64,000 bases of DNA from JAGOEY01 sp017997515 (GTDB taxonomy: Bacteria > Pseudomonadota > Gammaproteobacteria > Burkholderiales > Burkholderiaceae_C): the NCBI GenBank assembly GCA_026314275.1, contig CP111109.1, positions 2,294,001 to 2,358,000 on the forward strand, written 5' to 3'. Position 1 is the first letter of the stretch. The number at the start of each line of letters is the position of its first letter. Shown piece by piece: positions 36,251-43,741 of the stretch. The notes beneath the pieces were generated by a model, which saw nothing but the letters and a program-made list of their open reading frames with translations, made no database searches and was not told the DNA's origin. The position numbers were made by a program, and so were the translations under genes.

Positions 36251-37195
36251 TTAAATTTGAACGATTTGCAGGCCTGCGGGGGCGCTGGGCGCTGCGGCAA
36301 AGGTTTCGGGGTCAAACGCCTTGTCGCCATCTTCGCTGGGCACCCCGGTGGCTTTCAGGCCCTTGAAGTCGTGGCGGGTTCCGTCCAGCAGGTGCGACGG
36401 CACCACGTTCTGCAGCGCGCTGAACATACTTTCCACCCGGCCCGGATACTTCTTGTCCCACTCCTGCAGCATGGCAGCCACCTGCTGGCGCTGCAGGTTT
36501 TCCTGGCTGCCACACAGCGTACACGGGATGATGGGGAACTGCCGCTGCGTGGCCCAGCGCACCAGGTCTTTTTCGGCAACATAAGCCAGCGGGCGGATCA
36601 CGATGTGGCGGCCGTCGTCGCTCACCAGCTTCGGGGGCATACTTTTCAACTTGCCGCCAAAGAACATGTTCAAAAAGAAGGTCTGCAGCATGTCGTCGCG
36701 GTGGTGGCCCAGCGCAACCTTGGTCGCGCCCAGCTCGTCGGCCACGCGGTACAAAATGCCCCGGCGCAGCCGGCTGCACAGACCGCAGGTGGTTTTGCCC
36801 TCGGGGATCACGCGTTTAACGATGCTGTACGTGTCCTGGTTTTCGATGTGGAAAGGCACACCGAGTTTGCCCAGGTACTCGGGCAGCACGTGCTCAGGAA
36901 AGCCCGGCTGCTTCTGGTCCAGGTTGACCGCCACGATGTCGAAGTGGATCGGCGCGCGGGCTTTCAGCTTGAGCAGGATGTCCAGCATGGCGTAGCTGTC
37001 CTTGCCACCCGACATACACACCATGACCTTGTCGCCTTCTTCGACCATGTTGTAGTCGATGATGGCCTGGCCCATCTGGCGGCACAGGCGTTTTTCCAGC
37101 TTGTGGGCTTCGCGTTCGATTTTGAAGTCGGGTGCTGCGGGGCGCACCGCGTCGCTTATCTCGTTATCTATCCAGGCAGTGTGTGCAAGGCTCAT
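36251..37195 (-). CDS. ttcA: tRNA 2-thiocytidine(32) synthetase TtcA
   Basis: A 314-residue ATP-dependent enzyme that thiolates C32 of tRNAs with an iron-sulfur cluster. It has the PP-loop SGGKDSYAML, two CxxC motifs (CGLC and CTLC) that hold the 4Fe-4S cluster, and GHHRDD. ATG 37195 is chosen; it overlaps the stop of the upstream PIN-domain gene (ATGA). A longer upstream frame has no family similarity. It is thus translated with a toxin-antitoxin pair. Confidence 0.94.
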   Translation of the reverse strand: MSLAHTAWIDNEISDAVRPAAPDFKIEREAHKLEKRLCRQMGQAIIDYNMVEEGDKVMVCMSGGKDSYAMLDILLKLKARAPIHFDIVAVNLDQKQPGFPEHVLPEYLGKLGVPFHIENQDTYSIVKRVIPEGKTTCGLCSRLRRGILYRVADELGATKVALGHHRDDMLQTFFLNMFFGGKLKSMPPKLVSDDGRHIVIRPLAYVAEKDLVRWATQRQFPIIPCTLCGSQENLQRQQVAAMLQEWDKKYPGRVESMFSALQNVVPSHLLDGTRHDFKGLKATGVPSEDGDKAFDPETFAAAPSAPAGLQIVQI

Positions 37196-37659
37196 GGGGT
37201 GTCTCCGGGCGTGAGGTGCAGCCATTGCAGGCCGGTGAAGCGGGCAAAGTCGGCGTCGAAGCTGACCAGGCGCAGGTTGGCGGTCTGGGCCAGGGCGGCA
37301 AGGTAGGCGTCGGGCCACATGCGGGGTGGCCAGGGGCTGCTGGCGGCCAGTGCGGCCCAGCGTTCTTCCAGACCAGGCGGGTCGGCCAGCAGGCCAATGC
37401 GGCTTTGTGCGCGAATCTCTTGGTAGGCCGCAAGCGCTTGTTCAGGGCGCAGCGCTGTGTCGCCCATCATGGCGGGCTGGCACAGCAGGCGCATCAGGCC
37501 CAGGCTGCTGTGTCGGCAAAACCAGAGTGTTTCATGGGCTGTGTCGCGCCAATAGGCTTGTGCTGCCGCGTGGTGGATGTGGCCGGGCACATTCAGCGCC
37601 ACCCAGACATTGATGTCGGGTAAATCACCCACGGTTGTATCGACAGCGGCTGTGCTCAC
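37192..37659 (-). CDS. PIN-domain toxin, VapC-like
   Basis: A 155-residue PIN nuclease-type protein with the first acidic residue in LPDINVWVAL, a middle acid near PEQALAAYQE, DAYLAALA and the SFDADF end motif. These are the acidic Mg-binding positions of VapC-type ribonucleases. It starts with ATGA overlap after the antitoxin gene, and its stop overlaps the ttcA start, so the three genes are coupled. tRNA or rRNA targets are typical of the family, not shown here. Confidence 0.8.
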   Translation of the reverse strand: MSTAAVDTTVGDLPDINVWVALNVPGHIHHAAAQAYWRDTAHETLWFCRHSSLGLMRLLCQPAMMGDTALRPEQALAAYQEIRAQSRIGLLADPPGLEERWAALAASSPWPPRMWPDAYLAALAQTANLRLVSFDADFARFTGLQWLHLTPGDTP

Positions 37660-37985
37660 GGGGCAGATGCCGATGTGTTCGCCACGCTGCGCAGGGCTTT
37701 TGCGTCGTCCTCTGCATCCAGCAAGGCATGCAGTCCGGCGTTGCTGAGCAAGGCCGGATCCAGCGGCAAACGTGGGGTGGTCGACTGTGCCGTGTTGTCC
37801 CGCAGCGCCCCAGGTACCACAAACGGTGCACGTTCGCGGGTTGCAAGGGGAGATGGGGCATCCGCTTCATTCAGGCCGCGCTGTACAAAACGCAGCACCA
37901 ACTCTTTGAGTGTGGTGCCATCCATCGCTGCACGGGCTTTGAGTGTGCGAAACAGGGGATCGGGAAGGTCAAGTGTGGTGCGCAT
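37656..37985 (-). CDS. Ribbon-helix-helix antitoxin
   Basis: A 109-residue protein. The N-terminal 45 residues (MRTTLDLPDPLFRTLKARAA, then GTTLKELVLRFVQRGL) are an RHH DNA-binding fold. The C-terminal part, rich in Pro and Ala, would wrap the toxin. It precedes the PIN-domain gene with ATGA overlap. It is expected to repress its own promoter just upstream of 37985. A short CGCATATTAGCATCAATATG region there could contain the operator. Confidence 0.8.
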   Translation of the reverse strand: MRTTLDLPDPLFRTLKARAAMDGTTLKELVLRFVQRGLNEADAPSPLATRERAPFVVPGALRDNTAQSTTPRLPLDPALLSNAGLHALLDAEDDAKALRSVANTSASAP

Positions 37986-38019
37986 TAACGCATATTAGCA
38001 TCAATATGCTTTTTTGGTT

Positions 38020-38391
38020 TCACCACTGCCCGGTCTCCACCCGAATCGCCACTTCGCAGTCGTCAAAAATCTCCAGCTTGGCGATCTTCACCCGCACCCC
38101 CAGCACCCCCGGCAGCTGCATCAGGCGGCTGGCGAGTTTGCCGATCAGGCTTTCCAGCAGGTTCACGTGTTCGGCCTGGCATTCGTCGATGATGATCTGG
38201 CGCACCTTGCGGTAGTCGAGCACATGCAGGATGTCGTCGTCACGTGGCGTGAGCGGCTGGGTGCCCAGGCGCAGCTCGGCGTCCACCTGGATCGGCTGCG
38301 GCGCGGTTTTTTCGGCGTCGAGGATGCCGAGGTTGGCGTCGAAACGCAGGCCGGTGAGGGTGAGGATTTGGGTGCCTTGGGTGTGGGGCAT
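38020..38391 (-). CDS. folB: Dihydroneopterin aldolase
   Basis: A 123-residue folate-pathway enzyme converting 7,8-dihydroneopterin to the hydroxymethyl pterin and glycolaldehyde. Family marks are LTGLRFDANLGILDAEK, the LDYRKV segment and the catalytic Lys in VKIAKLEIF; length is normal. It lies 9 bp after a pteridine-reductase-like SDR gene on the same strand, a common folB partner in this order. Confidence 0.88.
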   Translation of the reverse strand: MPHTQGTQILTLTGLRFDANLGILDAEKTAPQPIQVDAELRLGTQPLTPRDDDILHVLDYRKVRQIIIDECQAEHVNLLESLIGKLASRLMQLPGVLGVRVKIAKLEIFDDCEVAIRVETGQW

Positions 38392-38400
38392 GGTGCAGGC

Positions 38401-39186
38401 TTACATCAGCGAAAAATCGCGTTCAAATTTCATCAGGTGCTGGCCGCCGTCTACCAGCAGTGTGGTGCCGGTGATGGACTGGTTTTCCAGCGCAAAACGC
38501 ACGGCGCCCGCCACATCGGCGGCGGTGCTGGAGCGGCCCAGGGGCGACATGCGGTGCAGGGCGGCGAACTTCTCGGCGTCCAGCGCGGGGGTGTCCAGCG
38601 TCAGGCCCGGCGCCACACCCACCACACGCAGCACGGGTGCCAGCGCCAGCGCGAGGGTGGTGTTGGCGGCTTCCAGCGCGGCTTTCGACAGGGTGTAGCT
38701 CAGAAAATCGGGGTTCAGGTTCCACAGTTTCTGGTCGAGCAGGTTGACTACCACGCCCCGGCCCTGGCGGCTTTGCACATGGGTGTGTAAGGCCTGCGCC
38801 AGCAGCACCGGCGCGCCAACGTTGCTGCGCATGTGGCGCTCCAGCGCGGTGAAACCAAAGCTGTCTGCCGTGTCGTGCTCAAAAATAGACGCGTTGTTGA
38901 CCACTGCGTCCACCTGGCCAAAGTGGGCCACCACACGGGGCAGCAGGGCGCGCACGGCGGCTTCATCCTGTAAATCAGCATCAAATATGGCTGCAGCGCC
39001 CGCCAGCTGTGCGCAGTCAGCTGCTGTTTTGATAGCGTCCGCTTCCGAGCTGCGGTAGTGCACGGCCACCTGCCAGCCCGCGGCCGCCAGCACCAGCGCA
39101 ATCTCGCGGCCCAGGCGTTTGCCCGCACCAGTGACCAGCACGGTACGGGGGTGCGCAGGGGGTTCAGCGGGGAGGGTGGGGTGCAT
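38401..39186 (-). CDS. SDR oxidoreductase, pteridine-reductase/FolM-like
   Basis: A 261-residue short-chain dehydrogenase with the cofactor motif TGAGKRLGREIA (NADPH-type Arg after the glycine turn), NNAS, and the YTLSKAAL catalytic Tyr-Lys. The adjacency to folB and the GKRLG form suggest a dihydropteridine or dihydrofolate/dihydromonapterin reductase role. An R1 repeat is translated at about residues 50-70 (AIKTAADCAQLAGAAAIFDA). It is divergent from the MidA-like gene. Confidence 0.8.
   Translation of the reverse strand: MHPTLPAEPPAHPRTVLVTGAGKRLGREIALVLAAAGWQVAVHYRSSEADAIKTAADCAQLAGAAAIFDADLQDEAAVRALLPRVVAHFGQVDAVVNNASIFEHDTADSFGFTALERHMRSNVGAPVLLAQALHTHVQSRQGRGVVVNLLDQKLWNLNPDFLSYTLSKAALEAANTTLALALAPVLRVVGVAPGLTLDTPALDAEKFAALHRMSPLGRSSTAADVAGAVRFALENQSITGTTLLVDGGQHLMKFERDFSLM
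38978..39038 (-). repeat. R1 repeat copy translated within the SDR gene
   Basis: AAATATGGCTGCAGCGCCCG, then CAGCTGCTGTTTTGATAGCG. It encodes the linker between the second Rossmann strand and the next motif in frame. Confidence 0.7.
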
Positions 39187-39204
39187 TGGCGGACAATCCG
39201 GGTC

Positions 39205-40317
39205 GTGAAAACATCAACCCACAGTTTAACGAGCGCCCTGCAGGCGCATATCCGCAAAGACATTGCCGAGCACGGCGGCTGGATCGGCTTTGACCGCTTC
39301 ATGGCGCTGGCGCTGTACACACCCGGCCTGGGCTACTACGCCAACGATTCCACCAAGTTTGGGGCCTTCCCCGCGTCCGGCAGCGACTTTGTCACCGCAC
39401 CAGAGATGACGCCGCTGTTCGGCCAGACGCTGGCCGTGCAGGTGGCGGACGCGCTGCAGGCCACTGGCACCGACGAAGTCTGGGAGTTTGGCGCGGGCTC
39501 GGGCGCACTGGCGTCCCAGTTACTCGGGGCACTGGGCGACCAGGTGCGGCGTTACACCATCGTGGATGTGTCGGGCAGCCTGCGCGCGCGCCAGCAGTTG
39601 GCGCTGGCCGCATACGGCGACCGGGTGTGCTGGGTCGATGCACTGCCGGAACACTTCGACGGTGTGGTGGTTGGCAACGAGGTGCTGGACGCCATGCCGG
39701 TCCAGCTGCTGGCGCGGCTGAAAGGGGTCTGGCACGAGCGCGGTGTGGCGGTGGACGGTGACCAGTTCGCCTGGGCCGACCAGCCCACCGACCTGCGCCC
39801 GCCGGTGGACATTGAAGGTGAACACGACTACCTGACCGAAATCCACCCCCAGGCCAAAGCCTTCATCCGCACCCTGGCCGACCGCCTGGGCCGGGGTGCG
39901 GTGTTCTTGCTGGACTACGGTTTTGCCGAGAGTGAGTACTACCACCCCCAGCGCCACATGGGCACCGTCATGTGCCACCAGGCGCACCAGGCCGACAGCG
40001 ACCCGCTGGTGAGTGTGGGCGCCAAAGACATCACCGCCCACGTCGATTTCACCGGCATTGCACTTGCCGCACAGGACGACTTGGCGGATGGGCAACCTGG
40101 CTTTACCGTGCTGGGTTACACCACCCAGGCGCATTTTTTGATGAACTGCGGCTTGCTCTCAAAAATGGAGCAATCGACGCACGACCAGCGGGCGCTGGCG
40201 TTGAAATTGATCCATGAACATGAGATGGGCGAGTTCTTCAAGGTCATCGGCCTGTGTAAGGGCGAGCCGTGGGATGCGCTGGGCTTCAGCCACGGGGACC
40301 GCAGCCACCGGCTGTGA
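39205..40317 (+). CDS. MidA/NDUFAF7-like SAM-dependent methyltransferase
   Basis: A 370-residue protein. The SAM-binding region WEFGAGSGALASQLL, the conserved GNEVLDAMPV, and an N-terminal FDRFMALALYTPGLGYYAND are signatures of the family related to mitochondrial NDUFAF7, which methylates an arginine of complex I. The GTG at 39205 is the start that matches the family. It is divergent from the SDR gene with only 18 bp between starts. The bacterial substrate is not established. Confidence 0.85.
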   Translation: MKTSTHSLTSALQAHIRKDIAEHGGWIGFDRFMALALYTPGLGYYANDSTKFGAFPASGSDFVTAPEMTPLFGQTLAVQVADALQATGTDEVWEFGAGSGALASQLLGALGDQVRRYTIVDVSGSLRARQQLALAAYGDRVCWVDALPEHFDGVVVGNEVLDAMPVQLLARLKGVWHERGVAVDGDQFAWADQPTDLRPPVDIEGEHDYLTEIHPQAKAFIRTLADRLGRGAVFLLDYGFAESEYYHPQRHMGTVMCHQAHQADSDPLVSVGAKDITAHVDFTGIALAAQDDLADGQPGFTVLGYTTQAHFLMNCGLLSKMEQSTHDQRALALKLIHEHEMGEFFKVIGLCKGEPWDALGFSHGDRSHRL

Positions 40318-40324
40318 GCTGTGT

Positions 40325-41029
40325 TCAGGCGGTTCGCACCACCGTGGGCAGCGGCCATGGCCCCACGGGCGGGGTCTGCTGCCACGGCACGGCCCCGGCG
40401 GTGCGGCATTCCTGCACGGCCCACTGCCGCACTCCTGCAGTGGCCAGTGTGTCGGCCAGGGCTTGCAGAGCGGACACACCAAACAGCCCCGCATGCCAGG
40501 TGGTGCGGCACTCGTGGGCCACGCCGCTGGCCAGCATGCGCTGGAGAGATGTCCACACCTTGGCACCACTGCCCGGTGTGTGTGTGATGGCGTCGTAACA
40601 GCCGGGCGGGCCCTTGATGTCGAGCCCGACCCAGTCGAGCAGGGGCAACACGGCGGCCAGCCGGTCGGGGTACATGCCGCCGGTGTGCAGGCCCGTGGCA
40701 AAACCCAGGGCCCGGGCCTCGGCCAGCGCGGCGGGCAGGGCGGCCTGCAGCGTGGGCTCGCCGCCCGAGAACACCACGCCGTCGAGCAGGCCCTGGCGGC
40801 TGCGCAGAAAAGCGCGCACCTGGGGCCATGGCACCGTTCCGGGCGCGGTGGCGTCGAGCAGCGCGGGGTTGTGGCAGTAGCCGCAGCGCCAGGGGCAGCC
40901 CTGGCAGTACACCACTGCGGCCAGTCGGCCAGGGAAGTCGATGGTGGTCAGCGGCGTGAGGCCGCCCACACGCAGGCCATCGGCAAGGCCGGCCTGCGCG
41001 GCGGGGTCAGCAGTGGGTTCTGCAGCCAC
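40325..41029 (-). CDS. nrdG: Anaerobic ribonucleotide reductase activating protein (radical SAM)
   Basis: A 234-residue radical SAM enzyme that installs the glycyl radical on the class III reductase. The CxxxCxxC cluster motif is in CPWRCGYC, preceded by another Cys (YCQGC), with the SAM GGE motif in FSGGEPT. It overlaps the glycyl-radical mini-subunit gene by 23 bp on the same strand. It is longer than E. coli NrdG (154), in line with the NrdG2-like group. Confidence 0.88.
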   Translation of the reverse strand: MAAEPTADPAAQAGLADGLRVGGLTPLTTIDFPGRLAAVVYCQGCPWRCGYCHNPALLDATAPGTVPWPQVRAFLRSRQGLLDGVVFSGGEPTLQAALPAALAEARALGFATGLHTGGMYPDRLAAVLPLLDWVGLDIKGPPGCYDAITHTPGSGAKVWTSLQRMLASGVAHECRTTWHAGLFGVSALQALADTLATAGVRQWAVQECRTAGAVPWQQTPPVGPWPLPTVVRTA

Positions 41030-41207
41030 GGGACGATTCGGAAAAGAACTGGCGCTCGTTGTGTTCGCCCTGTTTGCCCACGTTGAAACTGGAGACGGGG
41101 CGGTGGTAACCCATCACGCGGGTCCAGACCTCGCAGGGCTGGCGTTCGTCGTCGGTCAGCTGCACGTCGGCGATGGCGGTGTGTTCGGCGGGGGAAAAGT
41201 GGCTCAT
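41007..41207 (-). CDS. Glycyl-radical domain of class III ribonucleotide reductase as a separate 66-residue protein
   Basis: The 66-residue protein contains RVMGYHRPVSSFNVGKQGEH. In ordinary NrdD this stretch (R-V-x-G-Y...FN-x-GKQ) is the C-terminal glycyl-radical loop. It has its own start with AGGAG at normal spacing. The adjacent catalytic gene ends after its zinc motif and lacks this loop, so the reductase is split into two chains. It precedes nrdG with a 23-bp overlap. The radical Gly would be the G in VMGY. Confidence 0.82.
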   Translation of the reverse strand: MSHFSPAEHTAIADVQLTDDERQPCEVWTRVMGYHRPVSSFNVGKQGEHNERQFFSESSRGCRTHC

Positions 41208-41232
41208 GGATAAAACTCCTGTGGTGATTGAA

Positions 41233-41293
41233 AACTATTAATTTGATAGCTTCTAACGGTTGATGGATAAGCGTTGGAAGCCGTTTTTCTTCA
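41233..41293 (+). repeat. R1 repeat copy between the two reductase chains
   Basis: AACTATTAATTTGATAGC, then GCGTTGGAAGCCGTTTTTCT, in the 205-bp gap between the glycyl-radical gene and nrdD. Confidence 0.7.
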
Positions 41294-41294
41294 A

Positions 41295-41412
41295 GATCCC
41301 TCCCCCGCTGGGGGAGGGTTGGGGTGGGGGCCAGCGGCGTTCGCAGCTACCGCAAGGCCACGCACCGAACCGGCCCCCATCCCAGCCTTCCCCCAGAGGG
41401 GGAAGGAGGGGG
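41295..41412. repeat. R3 dispersed C/G-rich repeat copy
   Basis: CCCTCCCCCGCTGGGGGAGG near one end and CCTTCCCCCAGAGGGGGAAG near the other form nested palindromes. It ends at the base before the nrdD stop. Related copies lie at 43309 and 63559. Confidence 0.7.
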
Positions 41413-43152
41413 TCAGGCCGCCAGCCGGTGGCGCTTGGCGGCCAGGCGTTCCTCGTCGCACGCCGGGCAGAACGGGTGTTCCCCCGCCAGGTAGCCGTGC
41501 GTGGGGCAGATCGAGAACGTGGGTGTGACGGTGATGTACGGCAGGCGGAACCGCGTGAGCGCACGTTTGACGAGTTCGCGGCAGGCTTCGCCGCTGGAGA
41601 GCCGTTCGCCCATGTACAGGTGCAGCACGGTGCCACCGGTGTACTTGGACTGCAGCGCTTCTTGCCGCGCCAGTGCGTCGAACGGGTCGTCGGTGAAGCC
41701 CACGGGCAGCTGTGAGGAGTTGGTGTAGTACGGCTGTTCCGCCGTGCCGGCCTGCAGCATGGCGGGCCAGCGCTTCTTGTCTTCCTTGGCGAAGCGGTAG
41801 GTCGTGCCTTCGGCGGGTGTGGCTTCCAGGTTGTAGAGGTGGCCGGTTTCTTCCTGGAAGGCGGTCATACGCTCGCGCACGTGGTCGAGCAGGCGCACGG
41901 CGAAGGCGTTGCCCCAGTCGCTGGTGATGTCGTGCGCGTCGTGCGTGAAGTTGCGCACCATCTCGTTGATGCCGTTCACGCCCAGCGTGCTGAAGTGGTT
42001 GCGCAGCGTGCCCAGGTAGCGCTTGGTGTACGGGAACAGGCCCTGGTCCATCAACCGCTGGATCAGCTTGCGTTTGGTCTCCAGGCTTTGTTTGCCCAGC
42101 TCCATCAGCCGGTCGAGCGCGTTGAACAGGCCGGCTTCGTCACCCGCATGCAGATGGCCCAGGCGCGCGCAGTTGATCGTCACCACGCCCAGGCTGCCCG
42201 TCTGCTCGGCGCTGCCGAACAGGCCGTTGCCGCGTTTGAGCAGCTCGCGCAGGTCCAGCTGCAGGCGGCAGCACATCGAGCGCACCATGTTCGGCTCCAG
42301 CTCCGAATTGATGAAGTTCTGGAAGTACGGCAGGCCGTACTTGGCCGTCATGTCGAACAGCAGGCGCGCGTTCTCGCTCTCCCAGGGGAAGTCCTTGGTG
42401 ATGTTGTACGTGGGGATGGGGAAGGTGAACACGCGGCCCTTGGCGTCGCCCGTGGTCATGACGTCGATGTAGGCGCGGTTGATCAGGTCCATCTCCACCT
42501 GCAGGTCGCCATAGGCAAAGGGCATCTCCTGGCCGGCGATCACGGGCACCTGCTCGCGCAGGTCTTCGGGGCAGGTCCAGTCGAAGGTGAGGTTGGTGAA
42601 CGGCGTTTGGGTGCCCCAGCGCGAGGGCACGTTCAGGTTGTAGACCAGCTCTTGAATGCATTGGCGCACTTGGCGAAAGTCCATCGCATCCACGCGCACG
42701 AACGGCGCCATGTAGGTGTCGAACGACGAGAACGCCTGCGCGCCCGCCCACTCGTTCTGCAGCGTGCCCAGGAAGTTCACGATCTGCCCCACGGCCGAAC
42801 TCATGTGTTTCGGCGGCCCCGCCTCCACCTTGCCGGGCACGCCGTTCAGGCCTTCGTGCAGCAGCGTGCGCAGCGACCAGCCCGCGCAGTAGCCGCTGAG
42901 CATGTCGAGGTCGTGGATGTGGATGTCGCCATTGCGGTGCGCCTCGCCGATCTCCGGCGTGTACACGTGCGACAGCCAGTAATTGGCCGTGACCTTGCCC
43001 GCCACGTTCAGGATCAGCCCGCCCAGCGAGTAGCCCTGGTTGGCATTGGCGTTCACGCGCCAGTCGGCGCGGGTGAGGTATTCGTTGATGGAGCTTTCCA
43101 CGTTCACCAGCGTGCGGTGGTCGGTGCATGGTGTGGCATGAAGGGACGGCAT
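41413..43152 (-). CDS. nrdD: Anaerobic ribonucleoside-triphosphate reductase catalytic chain, no ATP-cone and no glycyl-radical loop
   Basis: A 579-residue class III reductase. Visible parts are WRVNANANQGYSLGGL, the active-site region with SMCCRLQLDL, NFxxHDAHD-type stretches and the C-terminal zinc site (ICPTHGYLAGEHPFCPACDE). Ordinary NrdD is about 675-710 residues. Here the N-terminal ATP-cone (about 90 residues) and the C-terminal glycyl-radical loop are absent. The loop is supplied by the small protein at 41007; no ATP-cone is encoded nearby. ATG 43152 is chosen over a GTG ten codons upstream, because that GTG lies inside an NrdR-like box. The chain acts in the cytoplasm, supplying dNTPs without oxygen. 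Confidence 0.88.
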   Translation of the reverse strand: MPSLHATPCTDHRTLVNVESSINEYLTRADWRVNANANQGYSLGGLILNVAGKVTANYWLSHVYTPEIGEAHRNGDIHIHDLDMLSGYCAGWSLRTLLHEGLNGVPGKVEAGPPKHMSSAVGQIVNFLGTLQNEWAGAQAFSSFDTYMAPFVRVDAMDFRQVRQCIQELVYNLNVPSRWGTQTPFTNLTFDWTCPEDLREQVPVIAGQEMPFAYGDLQVEMDLINRAYIDVMTTGDAKGRVFTFPIPTYNITKDFPWESENARLLFDMTAKYGLPYFQNFINSELEPNMVRSMCCRLQLDLRELLKRGNGLFGSAEQTGSLGVVTINCARLGHLHAGDEAGLFNALDRLMELGKQSLETKRKLIQRLMDQGLFPYTKRYLGTLRNHFSTLGVNGINEMVRNFTHDAHDITSDWGNAFAVRLLDHVRERMTAFQEETGHLYNLEATPAEGTTYRFAKEDKKRWPAMLQAGTAEQPYYTNSSQLPVGFTDDPFDALARQEALQSKYTGGTVLHLYMGERLSSGEACRELVKRALTRFRLPYITVTPTFSICPTHGYLAGEHPFCPACDEERLAAKRHRLAA

Positions 43153-43178
43153 CGGCAACTCCAGTTGGGGGCGATAAA

Positions 43179-43226
43179 ACACTACCTATGGTGTTTACTG
43201 TAGTTGCCGTACACCATAGGTAGCTT
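43179..43226 (-). promoter_or_regulatory. Tandem NrdR boxes
   Basis: Two 16-bp sites, ACACTACCTATGGTGT (43179-43194) and ACACCATAGGTAGCTT (43211-43226), are separated by 16 bp, so they repeat every 32 bp (about three helical turns). This pairing and the ACAC...GTGT form are typical of NrdR repressor sites in front of ribonucleotide reductase genes. The first site overlaps the nrdD leader, 27 bp before the start. Confidence 0.75.
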
Positions 43227-43238
43227 GATAAAGCGCAA
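43225..43238. promoter_or_regulatory. Possible FNR/Anr half-conserved box
   Basis: TTGATAAAGCGCAA keeps one perfect FNR half (TTGAT) and a diverged second half. It sits beside the NrdR boxes of an anaerobic enzyme, which makes it plausible but not proven. Confidence 0.3.
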
Positions 43239-43308
43239 GCTTTGGTGTGCCGTGGCCCCCAAAGTGGTCCTGAAACCCGGCGGGCCATTGCTGCGCTCGG
43301 CCCGGGTG

Positions 43309-43365
43309 TGACTCCCTCTCCCTCTGGGAGAGGGGTGGGGTGGGGGCTCCCCGTGCTGCACACCA
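43309..43365. repeat. R3 repeat copy (short)
   Basis: CTCCCTCTCCCTCTGGGAGA, then GGGGTGGGGTGGGGGCTCC, lies in the 381-bp gap between nrdD and the DUF2905-like gene. The gap also holds the NrdR boxes and an R1 copy; I see no gene. Confidence 0.65.
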
Positions 43366-43417
43366 GCGCTGTTGTGCCAGGGCTGAGCCCCGGTTTTCAT
43401 CCGCAGGACAATCTGGA

Positions 43418-43478
43418 TGCTATTAAAAACATAGCTGCATGTGCAGGATTAACGGGCGCTAGAGGCCATTTTGACTAA
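43418..43478 (+). repeat. R1 repeat copy
   Basis: TGCTATTAAAAACATAGC, then GGGCGCTAGAGGCCATTTTG, upstream of the DUF2905-like gene. This is one of the best-preserved copies. Confidence 0.75.
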
Positions 43479-43533
43479 AATTCCTCTGCAGAGCGTCCCT
43501 GGCCCCAGCAGCTCCCTCTACACTGCCCCCACC

Positions 43534-43728
43534 ATGATCCGCTGGTTCATCGTTATCTTCCTCGCCCTCACGCTGATCAGCTGGCTCACACCGCTGCTGG
43601 GCAAGCTGGGCCTTGGCAAACTGCCGGGTGACCTGCGGTTTCGCCTGTTTGGGCGCGACTGGTCCATCCCGCTGGCCTCCACCATTTTGCTGAGCCTGCT
43701 GGCCAGCACACTGTCCCAACTTTTATAA
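43534..43728 (+). CDS. Small membrane protein, DUF2905-like
   Basis: A 64-residue protein with two membrane helices (about residues 4-22 and 45-62) separated by a conserved loop (LGKLPGDLRFRLFGRDWSIP). The loop with PGD and R-x6-P is the DUF2905 pattern. It is followed 13 bp later by the ROK kinase gene, so they may share an mRNA. Function unknown. Confidence 0.75.
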   Translation: MIRWFIVIFLALTLISWLTPLLGKLGLGKLPGDLRFRLFGRDWSIPLASTILLSLLASTLSQLL

Positions 43729-43741
43729 GAGAACCCTGCCG

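Noticed and set aside
36194..36252. Further R1 copy at the start of the DUF4136 lipoprotein gene
   Set aside because: Shares only GTGCTATCGAAACAAGAGC and a CCAGCGC stretch; too diverged to claim.
41295..41412. Possible CRISPR-like repeat pattern in C/G palindromes
   Set aside because: Only two nested palindromic halves, no regular spacers; it is an R3 dispersed repeat.
41839..43203. 454-codon open frame opposite nrdD
   Set aside because: Antisense of strongly conserved reductase sequence; no motifs of its own.
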